Positions 44,181 to 54,740 of a stretch of DNA of 64,000 bases are shown here, piece by piece; the stretch's first letter is position 1, and each line of letters starts with the position of its first letter. Source of the DNA: Brevibacillus humidisoli (GTDB taxonomy: Bacteria; Bacillota; Bacilli; Brevibacillales; Brevibacillaceae); contig NZ_CP087263.1 of assembly GCF_020923435.1 (NCBI RefSeq), positions 2,809,970-2,873,969 on the forward strand, given 5' to 3'. The position numbers were made by a program, and so were the translations under genes. The notes beneath the pieces are model-generated. The model saw nothing but the letters and a program-made list of their open reading frames with translations, made no database searches and had not been told where the DNA came from.

Positions 44181-44235
44181 AAGCGTTTATCTTGGGCATA
44201 AAGCGTTTGTCTTGGGCATAAAGCGTTTGTCTTGG
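44181..44235. repeat. Three tandem 20-bp repeats before the second ktrB
   Basis: The unit AAGCGTTTGTCTTGGGCATA (first copy with one change) occurs at 44181-44200 and 44201-44220, with 15 bases of a third at 44221-44235. It ends 18 bases before the chosen start. Confidence 0.85.
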
Positions 44236-44253
44236 AAAAAGGATGCGATTTGG

Positions 44254-45600
44254 ATGGCTAGAAAACCTGGAAAACATCAAAAAGTAAACCCACCCCAAGT
44301 CCTGTTGCTCGGCTTTCTTTCGATCATCTTGATTGGAACCGCACTCTTACGCTTGCCGCTGGCAACCGTGGATGGGCAGCCCATCTCCTGGATTGACGCT
44401 TTGTTTACAGCTACCTCGGCGGTATGTGTAACAGGACTGGTCGTAGTAGATACCGGCTCCACATTCTCCACGTTTGGTCAAATCGTCATCTTGACGTTGA
44501 TTCAAATCGGCGGGATCGGGTTTATGACCTTTGCCACGTTTTTTGCCTTTCTCTTGGGCAGACGGATCTCCCTGAAGGATCGTTTGGTCTTGCAGCAGGC
44601 CCTCAACCAGAACTCAATCGAAGGGATTGTCCGCCTGGTTTTGCAGATCCTTATTTTTACGGTCGTGATCGAACTGGTTGCGGGGGCGATCCTGGCAGCC
44701 CGTTTTGCGATCGACATGCCGCTTGGTCAAGCTATCTATTACGGCATCTTTCACTCCATCGCAAACTTTAACAACGCCGGATTTGATCTGATGGGCGACT
44801 TTAACAGCTTTACCCGCTATCCGGAAGATCCGATCATCAGTTTGGTTATAGGATCGCTGATCTTTATCGGCGGCATCGGGTTCCTCGTGATGAGCGAGCT
44901 CTACGAATACCGTCATACGCGGCGATTATCCCTGCACACCAAAGTTGTGCTTGCGACGACATCGATCCTGACACTGGTCGGAATGGGGATTATCTTACTG
45001 ATTGAATGGAACAATCCCAGGTCACTGCAGCCCTTGTCCGTGATGGGCAAGTTTCTGGCTTCCCTCTTTCAGTCGATTACGCCACGTTCAGGCGGCGCCA
45101 CTACGCTAAATGTAGCTGACTTTCAGCAAGCGACGATTTTCTTGACCATCGTACTCATGTTTATCGGTGCCTCGCCCGGCTCTGCTGGTGGTGGGATCAA
45201 AGTGACTACGTTTGCTACCTTGATCGGGGCAGTCTGGTCCCAGATCAAAGGTAGAGAAGACGTCGTTTTCTTTCGCCAGCGCATCTCGCCTGTTTTCATC
45301 TACAAATCGCTGACGGTAACCCTGAGCGGTTTGTTTTTCTTAATCGTCGTATCAACGATCCTCTCCTTAACAGAAGGCGATGTCCCGTTTATCGTGATCC
45401 TGTTCGAAACGACGTCGGCTTTTGCTACGGTCGGGCTCTCACTCGGACTAACCCCGGATCTGTCGCCGGTCGGACGGGTAATCATCGCAGTAACCATGTT
45501 CATTGGACGGATCGGGCCGCTGACCATCGCGATCGCCTTGGCTCAGCGCAGGCAAAAAGAGTACTACCGCTATCCAAAAGGAAAAATTCTGATCGGTTAA
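44254..45600 (+). CDS. ktrB: Ktr/Trk potassium transporter membrane subunit (second copy)
   Basis: 448 residues, similar along its length to the product of 38140-39489, with the same filter segments except the third, where TPRTAGS is TPRSGGA; the selectivity glycines are retained. The ATG at 44254 has AAGGA ten bases upstream; a TTG 14 codons earlier would translate the tandem repeats. It may bind the ktrA-like ring at 31816-32469 or one outside the window. Convergent with the symporter to the right. Confidence 0.88.
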   Translation: MARKPGKHQKVNPPQVLLLGFLSIILIGTALLRLPLATVDGQPISWIDALFTATSAVCVTGLVVVDTGSTFSTFGQIVILTLIQIGGIGFMTFATFFAFLLGRRISLKDRLVLQQALNQNSIEGIVRLVLQILIFTVVIELVAGAILAARFAIDMPLGQAIYYGIFHSIANFNNAGFDLMGDFNSFTRYPEDPIISLVIGSLIFIGGIGFLVMSELYEYRHTRRLSLHTKVVLATTSILTLVGMGIILLIEWNNPRSLQPLSVMGKFLASLFQSITPRSGGATTLNVADFQQATIFLTIVLMFIGASPGSAGGGIKVTTFATLIGAVWSQIKGREDVVFFRQRISPVFIYKSLTVTLSGLFFLIVVSTILSLTEGDVPFIVILFETTSAFATVGLSLGLTPDLSPVGRVIIAVTMFIGRIGPLTIAIALAQRRQKEYYRYPKGKILIG

Positions 45601-45606
45601 CCCGCA

Positions 45607-45654
45607 CACCTCATCCCTGGATGTCATGGCCAAGGGATGGGGTGTTCATTTTTG
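45607..45654. terminator. Terminator between ktrB and the convergent symporter
   Basis: CACCTCATCCCTGG pairs imperfectly with CCAAGGGATGGGGTG, followed by TTCATTTTT. It lies over the 3' end of the symporter gene. Confidence 0.7.
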
Positions 45655-47017
45655 GTTTCTGTTTTCGATCCGCCAGCAGGGCCAATAAGCTGACCGCTGC
45701 TCCTACGTATAACGGATCAATGCCGGTATTGGCATACGCAATCGCGGCCCACAGCAAGGCCGTGATCGGTCCTCCCCAGACGGCGATTGTCGCACTGCGG
45801 CGGCTCACAGGCTGGAAGCCGAGCAGGTACAGGACCACCGGGAAAAAGACGGTCACACCACGCAGTGTCATCGACAGAAACGCCCAATCCAAAATGTAAG
45901 AGTCGGTATGGGAGATAACGAGCCAATAGGCCAAACAAATGAACAGCATGATCAACAGACGGGAGAGCATCACCTGCTGCTGGTCGCTGGAAAAACGGGT
46001 CGTGAAGCGCTGGATCACGTCTTGATTGACGATAGTGCCGATGCTTAATACAAGGGCCGCCCCCGTCATGACGACCGAGAGCAGAATTACGGCCATCGCT
46101 CCGCCTGTGATCCAGGCTGGTGTATGGAGAACAAAAAACTGCGGGATTGCCTCACGCGGGACAATATCAGGGTGTATATCATGCATGAACAGACCTACCC
46201 AGGCACTGATCAGACCAATCAAGATGACCACAATGCCGGCTGTAGTGGAGCCGATACGTGCCGCTGCCACATCTCGTCCAGCAAAGACTGGTTGCAAATA
46301 GGCTTGCGTAGAAAAAATACCAATCACCATCGCCATCCCCTGCGCCCAACCGGCGGAGACACCATCGGCAAACAGCGAGAGTCGACCTGCTTCCCACCAC
46401 ACCTGGTACGCGGACAGCGGTAGGCTGCCAAACAGCCAAATGCCCATCCCCAGAAGCAAGCCGAGCAGCATGAAAGTCTTTACTACACCTACGAGACTGG
46501 CTCCCATAAACCCGCCAAAAAAAACATAAGTCAGGATTAATAGCGCAGGGACCGCTGCTGCCGCTTCCAGCGGCATCTGCCAAAGGACCGATAGCAGAGG
46601 CAAGGCAGCCAGGAGTTGGGCGACTACCTGAATGAAGACCCCTACCGATAAAAACAGACTGGCTCCCAGTCGGGAAGCATCACCGTACAAATGCCCGACA
46701 AAAGCGGGCAGTGTCTCTACCCCGACACGACGCAACCGACCGGCAAACAGACCGAGCAGCATCAGCGAGACCCCCCCTCCCAGCGTAAACCAGAGAGCAG
46801 TCAACCCGTGACGAAATGCCAGCTCAGCCGTTCCGATAACAGACGTGCCGCCAACAAATCCGCCGACCAACGCTCCCGCCACCATACCGGAGTTTAGAGT
46901 GCTTCCTGCATTGGAAAAATCCTTTGCGGAGCGAACGGATCGTTTCGCTGCAACCCCGACGAACACAGTAAGCGCCAACACTGCTGTGAATGGAACAAAC
47001 AAGTCTCCACCGATCAA
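45611..47017 (-). CDS. Sodium/solute symporter (SSS family), substrate unknown
   Basis: 468 residues, about 13 helices. The N-terminal GGFVGGTSVIGTAELAFRHG is the SSS sodium-site region, and YVFFGGFMGASLVGVVKTFM matches the middle of the family. It carries a solute in with Na+. TTG start at 47017 behind a GGGGGG stretch; uncertain. Not close in sequence to the CHT1-like protein at 2764-4470. The neighbours give no hint of substrate. Confidence 0.8.
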   Translation of the reverse strand: MIGGDLFVPFTAVLALTVFVGVAAKRSVRSAKDFSNAGSTLNSGMVAGALVGGFVGGTSVIGTAELAFRHGLTALWFTLGGGVSLMLLGLFAGRLRRVGVETLPAFVGHLYGDASRLGASLFLSVGVFIQVVAQLLAALPLLSVLWQMPLEAAAAVPALLILTYVFFGGFMGASLVGVVKTFMLLGLLLGMGIWLFGSLPLSAYQVWWEAGRLSLFADGVSAGWAQGMAMVIGIFSTQAYLQPVFAGRDVAAARIGSTTAGIVVILIGLISAWVGLFMHDIHPDIVPREAIPQFFVLHTPAWITGGAMAVILLSVVMTGAALVLSIGTIVNQDVIQRFTTRFSSDQQQVMLSRLLIMLFICLAYWLVISHTDSYILDWAFLSMTLRGVTVFFPVVLYLLGFQPVSRRSATIAVWGGPITALLWAAIAYANTGIDPLYVGAAVSLLALLADRKQKPKMNTPSLGHDIQG

Positions 47018-47070
47018 ACCGTTCCCCCCGATGCTGATGCTTCTGATGAAGCCCTTTCATGAATAGTTTC

Positions 47071-47100
47071 AGTATAAAAGAAGAATCAATCCAGTTACAA
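47071..47100 (-). promoter_or_regulatory. Candidate SigA promoter of the symporter gene
   Basis: Minus-strand TTGTAA (47100-47095), 18-base spacer, TATACT (47076-47071). Confidence 0.5.
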
Positions 47101-47121
47101 GCTGATTTTCCGTTCTTCAAG

Positions 47122-47154
47122 TAAAAAGAGACGGCGGCTTTTTACGCCGCCGTC
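47122..47154 (-). terminator. Terminator of the 56-residue protein gene
   Basis: GACGGCGGC / GCCGCCGTC stem (47130-47138, 47146-47154) with a T-run on the minus strand. Confidence 0.85.
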
Positions 47155-47166
47155 GCCCGGTTCTAG

Positions 47167-47337
47167 CTAATACCGTTTTTCTTTGATTTTCTTTTTGAAA
47201 ATTTTCACGTTTGCCTGGTTGGTAGCCAGTGCATTGCCCTCATCCGTTTTTGCCTTCGCCCGTTGGAAAATCTTAATAACAATAAAGGTGTTCTTGCCAA
47301 CTCTGTACTTTTTTGTTTTCACCAGGTTTCGTTGCAT
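47167..47337 (-). CDS. Small basic protein with GNALATNQAN motif
   Basis: 56 residues, strongly basic (about 15 Lys/Arg). ATG at 47337 with GGGAGG eight bases upstream. Contains GNALATNQANVKIFKKKIK, which resembles GNAAAINQATAFGENEKK in the next gene. The two are neighbours in the same orientation, each with its own terminator. The pattern suggests a small spore-coat or spore-core associated family; not a recognised named protein. Confidence 0.7.
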   Translation of the reverse strand: MQRNLVKTKKYRVGKNTFIVIKIFQRAKAKTDEGNALATNQANVKIFKKKIKEKRY

Positions 47338-47432
47338 CAACTGCACCTCCCTATACATGTATGTACCATTATAATGACGGAGTAGGTGTTTCTGTAACGA
47401 CGAATGCACAGGGTGATTCGCTCATTTTTTGG

Positions 47433-47462
47433 CAAAAAAAACCCTGCCGGAAGTTGGCAGGG
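47433..47462 (-). terminator. Terminator of the Lys/His-repeat gene
   Basis: CCCTGCC / GGCAGGG stem with an eight-T run on the minus strand. Confidence 0.9.
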
Positions 47463-47472
47463 GGTAATAGTG

Positions 47473-47733
47473 TTACCAGTCGAATTTCTTTTTCTTGTGG
47501 AAGTCCTTCTTGTGAAAGTCCTTCTTGTGAAAGTCCTTTTTGTGGAAGTCCTTTTTCTTGTGGACCTCTTTTTTGTGAACGGTTTTCTTCTTGAATTTTT
47601 TTTCATTTTCACCAAAGGCGGTTGCCTGGTTAATAGCGGCTGCGTTTCCAACTCCGGATTTTGCTGCTGCAAATTGTTTAAATTCTGCCGAGTACTTCCC
47701 CTTTTTAAACTTGCGCTTCTGCTTTTTAAACAT
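47473..47733 (-). CDS. Lys/His-rich repeat protein, CotG-like
   Basis: 86 residues from the ATG at 47733, which has AAAGGAGGGG upstream. N-terminal basic part, the GNAAAINQATAFGEN motif in the middle, and a C-terminal run of DFHKK units (about five, last variant DFHKKKKFDW). Composition and repeat style recall the phosphorylated coat or exosporium proteins CotG and ExsB of Bacillus, which is an inference from composition only. The 15-base DNA repeat (47496-47563) makes the C-terminus likely to vary in length between strains. Confidence 0.75.
   Translation of the reverse strand: MFKKQKRKFKKGKYSAEFKQFAAAKSGVGNAAAINQATAFGENEKKFKKKTVHKKEVHKKKDFHKKDFHKKDFHKKDFHKKKKFDW
47496..47563 (-). repeat. 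15-bp coding tandem repeat
   Basis: Units of the type GAC-TTC-CAC-AAG-AAG repeat about four to five times and encode DFHKK; slightly degenerate. Confidence 0.8.
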
Positions 47734-47828
47734 TAGTTCCCCTCCTTTCACGTGAGGATGCTACATTGTATTGCGAGCTTGTTCCCGATGAAACGACACT
47801 TAAACCAGTCGATTTATAACGATTTTAG

Positions 47829-47884
47829 AGAAAATGAGAAAAACATCCTCCCCCTTGGCCCATTGCCAAGAGAAAGGATGTTTT
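47829..47884 (-). terminator. Terminator of the ilv-leu operon
   Basis: AAAACATCCT / AGGATGTTTT outer stem (47840-47849, 47875-47884) with CTTGGC / GCCAAG inside, then TTTTCTCATTTTC on the minus strand. Confidence 0.85.
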
Positions 47885-47898
47885 CCAAACTGCATATT

Positions 47899-48993
47899 CT
47901 ATTTCTGTGTCAACTGTTTCAACAGCTCTTCCACTACGTATGCTGTCATCTGCTCCGTACCAACTGCTTGCGTCCTGTCCACCGCAATGTCAGCCGTACG
48001 GTGGCCTTTATCCAGCACAGCCCAGACAGCCTGCTCTACGGCATCCGCAGCCTGATCCATCGATAGGGAATGGCGCAGCAATAAGGCAACAGAGAGGAAG
48101 GTAGCCAGCGGATTGGCAACGCCTTGACCTGCGATGTCGGGTGCAGAGCCATGTACCGGTTCATACAATCCAAAGCTTCCTTCGCCAAGACTAGCCGAAG
48201 CCAGCATACCGATCGAGCCAGTCAACATGGCCGCTTCGTCGCTCAAGATATCGCCAAACATATTCTCCGTCACGATGACGTCAAACTGTTTCGGGGCCCG
48301 AACCAGCTGCATCGCGCAGGCATCAACCAGCATGTGGGTCATCTCCACATCTGGATAATCTTTGGCCACACGTTCGGCTACACCGCGCCATAAGCGGGAA
48401 CTCTCCAATACATTCGCCTTGTCAACCGAGCAGAGGCGTTTGTCCCGCTTGCGGGCGATCTCAAACGACATCCGAATGATCCGCTCGATTTCTGCCTCAT
48501 TGTAGATGAGCTGATCTTCCGCTACCTCTACCCCGTCTTGGGTATACCGCTTTTTCTCACCAAAGTAAATCCCGCCGGTGAGCTCACGAACCACCATCAG
48601 ATCAACGCCGGCAACCACTTCCGGCTTCAGAGAAGAGGCATCGACCAGACTGGGATGCATGGTAGCCGGACGGAGATTGGCAAACAAGCCGAGTCCTTTG
48701 CGAATGCCTAGCAGACCTGCTTCCGGACGGAGATGCCCGGGATTCTGGTCCCATTTTGGACCGCCAACCGCTCCCAATAATACGGCATCTGCCTCTTTTG
48801 CGATCCGCAGCGTCTCTTCCGGCAGCGGTGTACCGTCTTCATCAATCGCGCATCCTCCGATGCGTCCGTATGCGTAGGTAAACGTGACGCCGGTTTGTTC
48901 CGACACCTGGGTAAGCACTTTTACCGCAGCATCCACAATTTCCGGTCCAATCCCGTCACCAGGCAAAATGGCAATGTTATATGATTTCTTCAT
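47899..48993 (-). CDS. leuB: 3-isopropylmalate dehydrogenase
   Basis: 364 residues with [11 protein letters not shown] at the N-terminus and the family signature [20 protein letters not shown]. It oxidatively decarboxylates 3-isopropylmalate in leucine synthesis. ATG at 48993 (a TTG two codons earlier is possible), GGGGAA nine bases upstream. Last gene of ilvBHC-leuAB; a terminator follows and leuCD are absent here. Confidence 0.96.
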   Translation of the reverse strand: MKKSYNIAILPGDGIGPEIVDAAVKVLTQVSEQTGVTFTYAYGRIGGCAIDEDGTPLPEETLRIAKEADAVLLGAVGGPKWDQNPGHLRPEAGLLGIRKGLGLFANLRPATMHPSLVDASSLKPEVVAGVDLMVVRELTGGIYFGEKKRYTQDGVEVAEDQLIYNEAEIERIIRMSFEIARKRDKRLCSVDKANVLESSRLWRGVAERVAKDYPDVEMTHMLVDACAMQLVRAPKQFDVIVTENMFGDILSDEAAMLTGSIGMLASASLGEGSFGLYEPVHGSAPDIAGQGVANPLATFLSVALLLRHSLSMDQAADAVEQAVWAVLDKGHRTADIAVDRTQAVGTEQMTAYVVEELLKQLTQK

Positions 48994-49096
48994 ATGCAAA
49001 TGTTCCCCGTTCTTTCCATATTTCCATGCTTCTCGAGGGTTGGATCACCCTATCGATCCGATTCCTGTGATTGTGGATTTTCGATCAAGATCGATG

Positions 49097-49121
49097 GGAC
49101 CGCTCACGTGGCGAGCGGTCC
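49097..49121. promoter_or_regulatory. Hairpin between leuA and leuB
   Basis: GGACCGCTC and GAGCGGTCC are exact inverted copies around ACGTGGC. No T-run follows, so it is more like an intercistronic processing or stability element. Confidence 0.45.
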
Positions 49122-49134
49122 GAACAGATTCTCC

Positions 49135-50670
49135 TTACTGTGCACTGCCGACCAGCACTTCTCCGCGGCGTTCAATTAGTTTGTTGATCGCACGTACGTA
49201 GGCTAGCGCGCTTGCTTCTAGCACATCGGTACTTACACCGCGTCCCTGCACGGTTATCTCCCCTTGCTGGAGGCGGACAAACACTTCACCCAGTGCATCT
49301 TTGCCATGTGTAACCGAAACGATCTTGTAGTCGGCCAGCGTCACCTCTTCGCCTGTAGCACGGTCGATCGCCTTGTAGATCGAGTCCACAGATCCGTTGC
49401 CGCATGCCGCCTCTTCCGCGACCGTCCCATCTTGACGGATCAGGCGGACGCTGGCTGTCGGCATCGACAGGTTGCCGTAGGAGAGCTGTACCGATTCCAG
49501 CTTGTATGCCTCGGCGACGGCCATCATTTTTGTATCGATCAGTGCGATGATGTCATCATCACTGACTTCTTTTTTCTTGTCGCACAATTCCTTGAACGAA
49601 GCAAAAGCGACGTCGATCTCTTCCGGCTGCAGGTGATAGCCCAGTTCCGCCAGTTTGTCTTTAAAGGCATGACGGCCGGAATGCTTGCCAAGCACCAGAC
49701 GGTTGGACTTGAACCCAACTGTCTCGGGACGGATGATCTCGTAGGTGGTAACCTCTTTCAGCACACCGTCCTGATGGATGCCAGACTCGTGGGCAAAGGC
49801 ATTTGCTCCGACGACAGCCTTATTTCCCGGGACGATCATGCCGGTGAGACGGCTGATTAACTGACTGGTCCGAGCGATCTCCTTCAAGTTGAGATTGGTT
49901 TTGGCCTGGTAGTAGTCCTGTCTCGTCTCGAGTGCCAGAGCTACTTCTTCCAAAGCTGCGTTCCCGGCACGTTCGCCAATGCCGTTAATCGTCCCTTCGA
50001 CTTGCGTAGCCCCACCCTCGATCGCGGCCAGGCTGTTGGCGACGGCCATACCCAAATCATCATGGCAGTGACAGCTCAGCTTGATTCTTTCGATTCCGTT
50101 TACGCGCTGAGTCAGTTCGCGGAAGATGTTGCCGTATTCGTGCGGTGTCATGTATCCTACCGTATCGGGAATGTTGACAATCGTAGCACCAGCATCTATG
50201 GCGGCCTGAACCACTTCTGCCAGGAACGGGATCTCCGTACGACCGGCATCCTCGGCAGAGAATTCTACTTCCTGGACGTATTTCTTGGCATGGCGTACCG
50301 CTGCTACCGCTCGCTCGATCACTTCTTCCTTGCTCATCCGCAGTTTGTACTGACGGTGAATCGGAGAAGTCGCAATAAACACGTGGATACACGGATTGGC
50401 AGCATGACGCAGCGCTTCGTACGCTTTGTCGATATCGTTTGGCACGGATCGGGCCAGACTGACTACCGTTGCCTGCTTGACGCGGCGGGCCACTTCTGCC
50501 ACGGACTGCAGATCACCGGGGGAGGCAGCGGCAAAGCCAGCCTCAATCCGCGACACACCCAACTTTTCCAGTTGTAGGGCGATCTCTACCTTTTCATTCG
50601 TGCTCAAGTTTACCCCGGGAGACTGTTCACCATCACGCAGCGTGGTGTCAAAAATCTCGATCGTGCGCAT
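49135..50670 (-). CDS. leuA: 2-isopropylmalate synthase
   Basis: 511 residues. N-terminal TIM-barrel catalytic domain ([13 protein letters not shown], the [16 protein letters not shown] signature) and a C-terminal regulatory LeuA_dimer domain that binds leucine. It condenses 2-oxoisovalerate with acetyl-CoA. ATG at 50670 with GGAGGAGG upstream. Fourth gene of the operon. Confidence 0.96.
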   Translation of the reverse strand: MRTIEIFDTTLRDGEQSPGVNLSTNEKVEIALQLEKLGVSRIEAGFAAASPGDLQSVAEVARRVKQATVVSLARSVPNDIDKAYEALRHAANPCIHVFIATSPIHRQYKLRMSKEEVIERAVAAVRHAKKYVQEVEFSAEDAGRTEIPFLAEVVQAAIDAGATIVNIPDTVGYMTPHEYGNIFRELTQRVNGIERIKLSCHCHDDLGMAVANSLAAIEGGATQVEGTINGIGERAGNAALEEVALALETRQDYYQAKTNLNLKEIARTSQLISRLTGMIVPGNKAVVGANAFAHESGIHQDGVLKEVTTYEIIRPETVGFKSNRLVLGKHSGRHAFKDKLAELGYHLQPEEIDVAFASFKELCDKKKEVSDDDIIALIDTKMMAVAEAYKLESVQLSYGNLSMPTASVRLIRQDGTVAEEAACGNGSVDSIYKAIDRATGEEVTLADYKIVSVTHGKDALGEVFVRLQQGEITVQGRGVSTDVLEASALAYVRAINKLIERRGEVLVGSAQ

Positions 50671-50753
50671 CTCGCTTTTCCTCCTCCTCCGTGATCCTCT
50701 CTATTTGGTGGCCGAACGAAGTGATAAGTGGTTCGGCATCTTCGCAATCGATC

Positions 50754-52314
<1,561 letters not shown>

Positions 52315-52317
52315 CGA

Positions 52318-54054
52318 TTATTCATCCCCCATAACCATTTGATCCAAGGTATTGCCGGCGGCTACCATCGGATAAACGTTTTCCTCGGCCGTGACCTGGA
52401 AGTCAATCACTACCGGACCGTCGTGTGCAAGCGCCTCTTTCCAGACGGCTTGCGCCTCCTCTGGAGTGGCGGCACGCATCCCTTTCACGCCGTAGGCTTC
52501 GGCCAGTTTGACAAAATCCGGACTGCAGCTAAGATCGATCTGGCTGTAGCGGTTGTCGTAGAACAGCTCCTGCCATTGGCGAACCATTCCTAGGCATCTG
52601 TTATTGATGATGACTACCTTGACCGGGATATTGTACTGCTTGAGAATGGCCAGTTCCTGATTGGTCATCTGGAAACCGCCATCCCCTACGACGGAGATCA
52701 CCGTGCGGTCAGGGTGGGCCAGTTGGGCGCCGATCGCAGCCGGAAACCCGAAGCCCATCGTGCCCAGACCACCGGATGAGACGAGTGAGCGGGTCCGCTT
52801 AAACTTGTAGTACTGTGCCACCCACATCTGATGCTGACCGACATCGGTCGTGACAATCGCTTCTCCGTTCGTCGTTTCATACAGCATTTCGATAACTTCC
52901 TGCGGCTTGAGCTCCCCGTCTGTTTTTTTGTATTGGTACGGATGAGCCTGCTGCCAAGATTTGATCTGTGCCAACCAATCTGTTGTATCGCACTCCTGAG
53001 CCAGCGGCAGCGATTTGATCAGTGTACTTTTCACATCGCCGGCAACTGCAACCATCGTGGCCACATTTTTGCCTAGTTCGGCAGGGTCGATGTCGATGTG
53101 CACGATCTTGGCATTTGGAGCGAACTCCTTGGTGCGACCCATCGTGATGCGGTCATCAAAGCGGGCTCCGATGCCGATCACACAATCTGCGTTCAGCAGT
53201 GCCTGGTTGGCTGCGTAGCTGCCGTGCATGCCGGGCATGTTGAGCGCCAATTCATGTACGCCGGGAAAACCGCCAAGACCCATAAAGGTATTGATCACCG
53301 GGATACGTGTCTTTTCGGCAAAAGCGAGCAGTTCGCTGTCGGCACCGGATGCGATCACACCACCGCCTGCCAGGATGACCGGTTTTTTCGCTGTGTGGAT
53401 CGCCCCCAGAAACTTTTGTACTTCTTCGTCTGTCGGGACCCTGGTTGGCTCGTAGCCGCGCACTTCCACCTTATCTGGATAGTAGAAAGGCGCTTTTGCG
53501 TTGCTCACGTCTTTCGGAATATCGATCAGCACAGGTCCTGGTCGGCCTGTTGTGGCAATGTAAAAGGCCTCTTTCACAATTCTCGGCAGATCGCGAATGT
53601 CACGCACCATGTAGTTGTGCTTGGTAATCGGCAGGGTGATACCAGTAATGTTCGCTTCCTGGAACGCATCGGTACCGATCAGATTCTGCGCGACGTTGCC
53701 CGTGATGCAGACGAGCGGAATCGAATCCATCTGGGCCGTGGCAATACCGGTGACCAGATTGGTCGCACCCGGACCGGAAGTGGCGATTACTACACCTGGC
53801 TTGCCGGTGGCTCGGGCATACCCGTCAGCCGCGTGGATGGCTCCTTGTTCGTGGCGGGTGAGGATGTGTTTCAGGTAGCTGCTGTAAAGCGAGTCGTAGA
53901 TGGGTAATACCGCACCGCCCGGATAGCCAAACACGTACTCCACCTGTTCCAAAATCAGACAGCGCAATAGTGCCTCCGCACCGGTCAACTCTTCCCCAAA
54001 ACCGATATCCGGCGCACTTTTTCTGTTTGTCAACTCGGCGGCTTCCACACTCAT
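52318..54054 (-). CDS. ilvB: Acetolactate synthase large subunit
   Basis: 578 residues, thiamine-diphosphate enzyme. TPP-binding EQGAIHAADGYARATGKPG near residue 75 and GDGGFQMTNQELAIL plus ...NNRCLGMVRQWQELFY in the C-terminal third. Condenses pyruvate to acetolactate. First gene of the operon, under the T-box leader. Confidence 0.97.
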   Translation of the reverse strand: MSVEAAELTNRKSAPDIGFGEELTGAEALLRCLILEQVEYVFGYPGGAVLPIYDSLYSSYLKHILTRHEQGAIHAADGYARATGKPGVVIATSGPGATNLVTGIATAQMDSIPLVCITGNVAQNLIGTDAFQEANITGITLPITKHNYMVRDIRDLPRIVKEAFYIATTGRPGPVLIDIPKDVSNAKAPFYYPDKVEVRGYEPTRVPTDEEVQKFLGAIHTAKKPVILAGGGVIASGADSELLAFAEKTRIPVINTFMGLGGFPGVHELALNMPGMHGSYAANQALLNADCVIGIGARFDDRITMGRTKEFAPNAKIVHIDIDPAELGKNVATMVAVAGDVKSTLIKSLPLAQECDTTDWLAQIKSWQQAHPYQYKKTDGELKPQEVIEMLYETTNGEAIVTTDVGQHQMWVAQYYKFKRTRSLVSSGGLGTMGFGFPAAIGAQLAHPDRTVISVVGDGGFQMTNQELAILKQYNIPVKVVIINNRCLGMVRQWQELFYDNRYSQIDLSCSPDFVKLAEAYGVKGMRAATPEEAQAVWKEALAHDGPVVIDFQVTAEENVYPMVAAGNTLDQMVMGDE

Positions 54055-54094
54055 GTTTTTTCCTCCTCCATCTCCTATTTGTTCCTATTAAAAA

Positions 54095-54405
54095 TGAAAA
54101 ACCTTTCACCCCGACACGATGTTGTCATGTCTGATTGGGGCGAAAGGATTCGCGGTACCACCCAAATTTATCGGTGCCTTGCGGCGACCGACCTCTTGCA
54201 GCCGTCTACATATAGAGTGACGATTGCGACACGCTAACGGGTGTCAGGCGGCCTTGCCTACTCTCCACCCTGTGATGGATGGATTTCAGCAGGCGGCTCA
54301 GAGGTGAGCTGTCAGACGCGTTCCTACCCGTTCTCATCGCCCCGGGCTCTCTGTGAAAGAAGAGGCGTCTAACGTTGTCCTCATCAACGCCAGTGTGTTC
54401 ATACA
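54095..54405 (-). ncRNA. T-box leader of ilvBHC-leuAB, Leu (CUC) specifier
   Basis: T-box GGGTGGTACCGCG (54163-54151), terminator CCTTTCGCCCC / GGGGTGAAAGG ending in TTTTTCATTTTT (54147-54095), and stem I start GTTGATGAGGAC. The specifier is read as CTC at 54308-54306 (AGCTCACCTCTGAGC), aligned with the TTC of the pheS leader. Uncharged tRNA-Leu should allow read-through. Confidence 0.92.
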
Positions 54406-54416
54406 CGTTTTGTTAA

Positions 54417-54431
54417 ATTAATCTAAAAATT
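54417..54431. promoter_or_regulatory. Candidate CodY box upstream of the ilv T-box
   Basis: Minus-strand AATTTTTAGATTAAT matches the CodY consensus AATTTTCWGAAAATT at 11 of 15 positions. CodY controls ilv-leu in Bacillus; the promoter itself is not clear here. Confidence 0.35.
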
Positions 54432-54606
54432 TGAAAACTTGTAATGTAGTCAGAAAATAAATCAACAAGTTATGACTGATTATAGCTAGGCGGATAAGGG
54501 GTGTCAATCACTTCAAATTATTTTTACTGAACTTTTGTCCGATCAAACGTTCAGCCAGATCCGGATCCCAAAGATGCGTCACGCATGTAAGCGCATTCAG
54601 ATAAAT

Positions 54607-54674
54607 CAAAAAAAATATCCACTCACGAATTCCCCCGACGCCTCTGTCCAAAGGCATCTTTTCCGTGAGCGGAT
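54607..54674 (-). terminator. Terminator of the cysH-sat operon
   Basis: Outer stem ATCCGCTCACG / CGTGAGTGGAT with one mismatch encloses a second hairpin (GATGCC / GGCGTC), followed by an eight-T run on the minus strand. Confidence 0.75.
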
Positions 54675-54740
54675 GATCAATTGGTTTAAACACACAAGAT
54701 ATTCGTCTTCCATGATTTTGATCCTGAGACGGCGGTATAA

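Noticed and set aside
47485-47563. CRISPR-like array at the 15-bp repeats
   Set aside because: Units are contiguous, in frame and encode DFHKK; there are no spacers.
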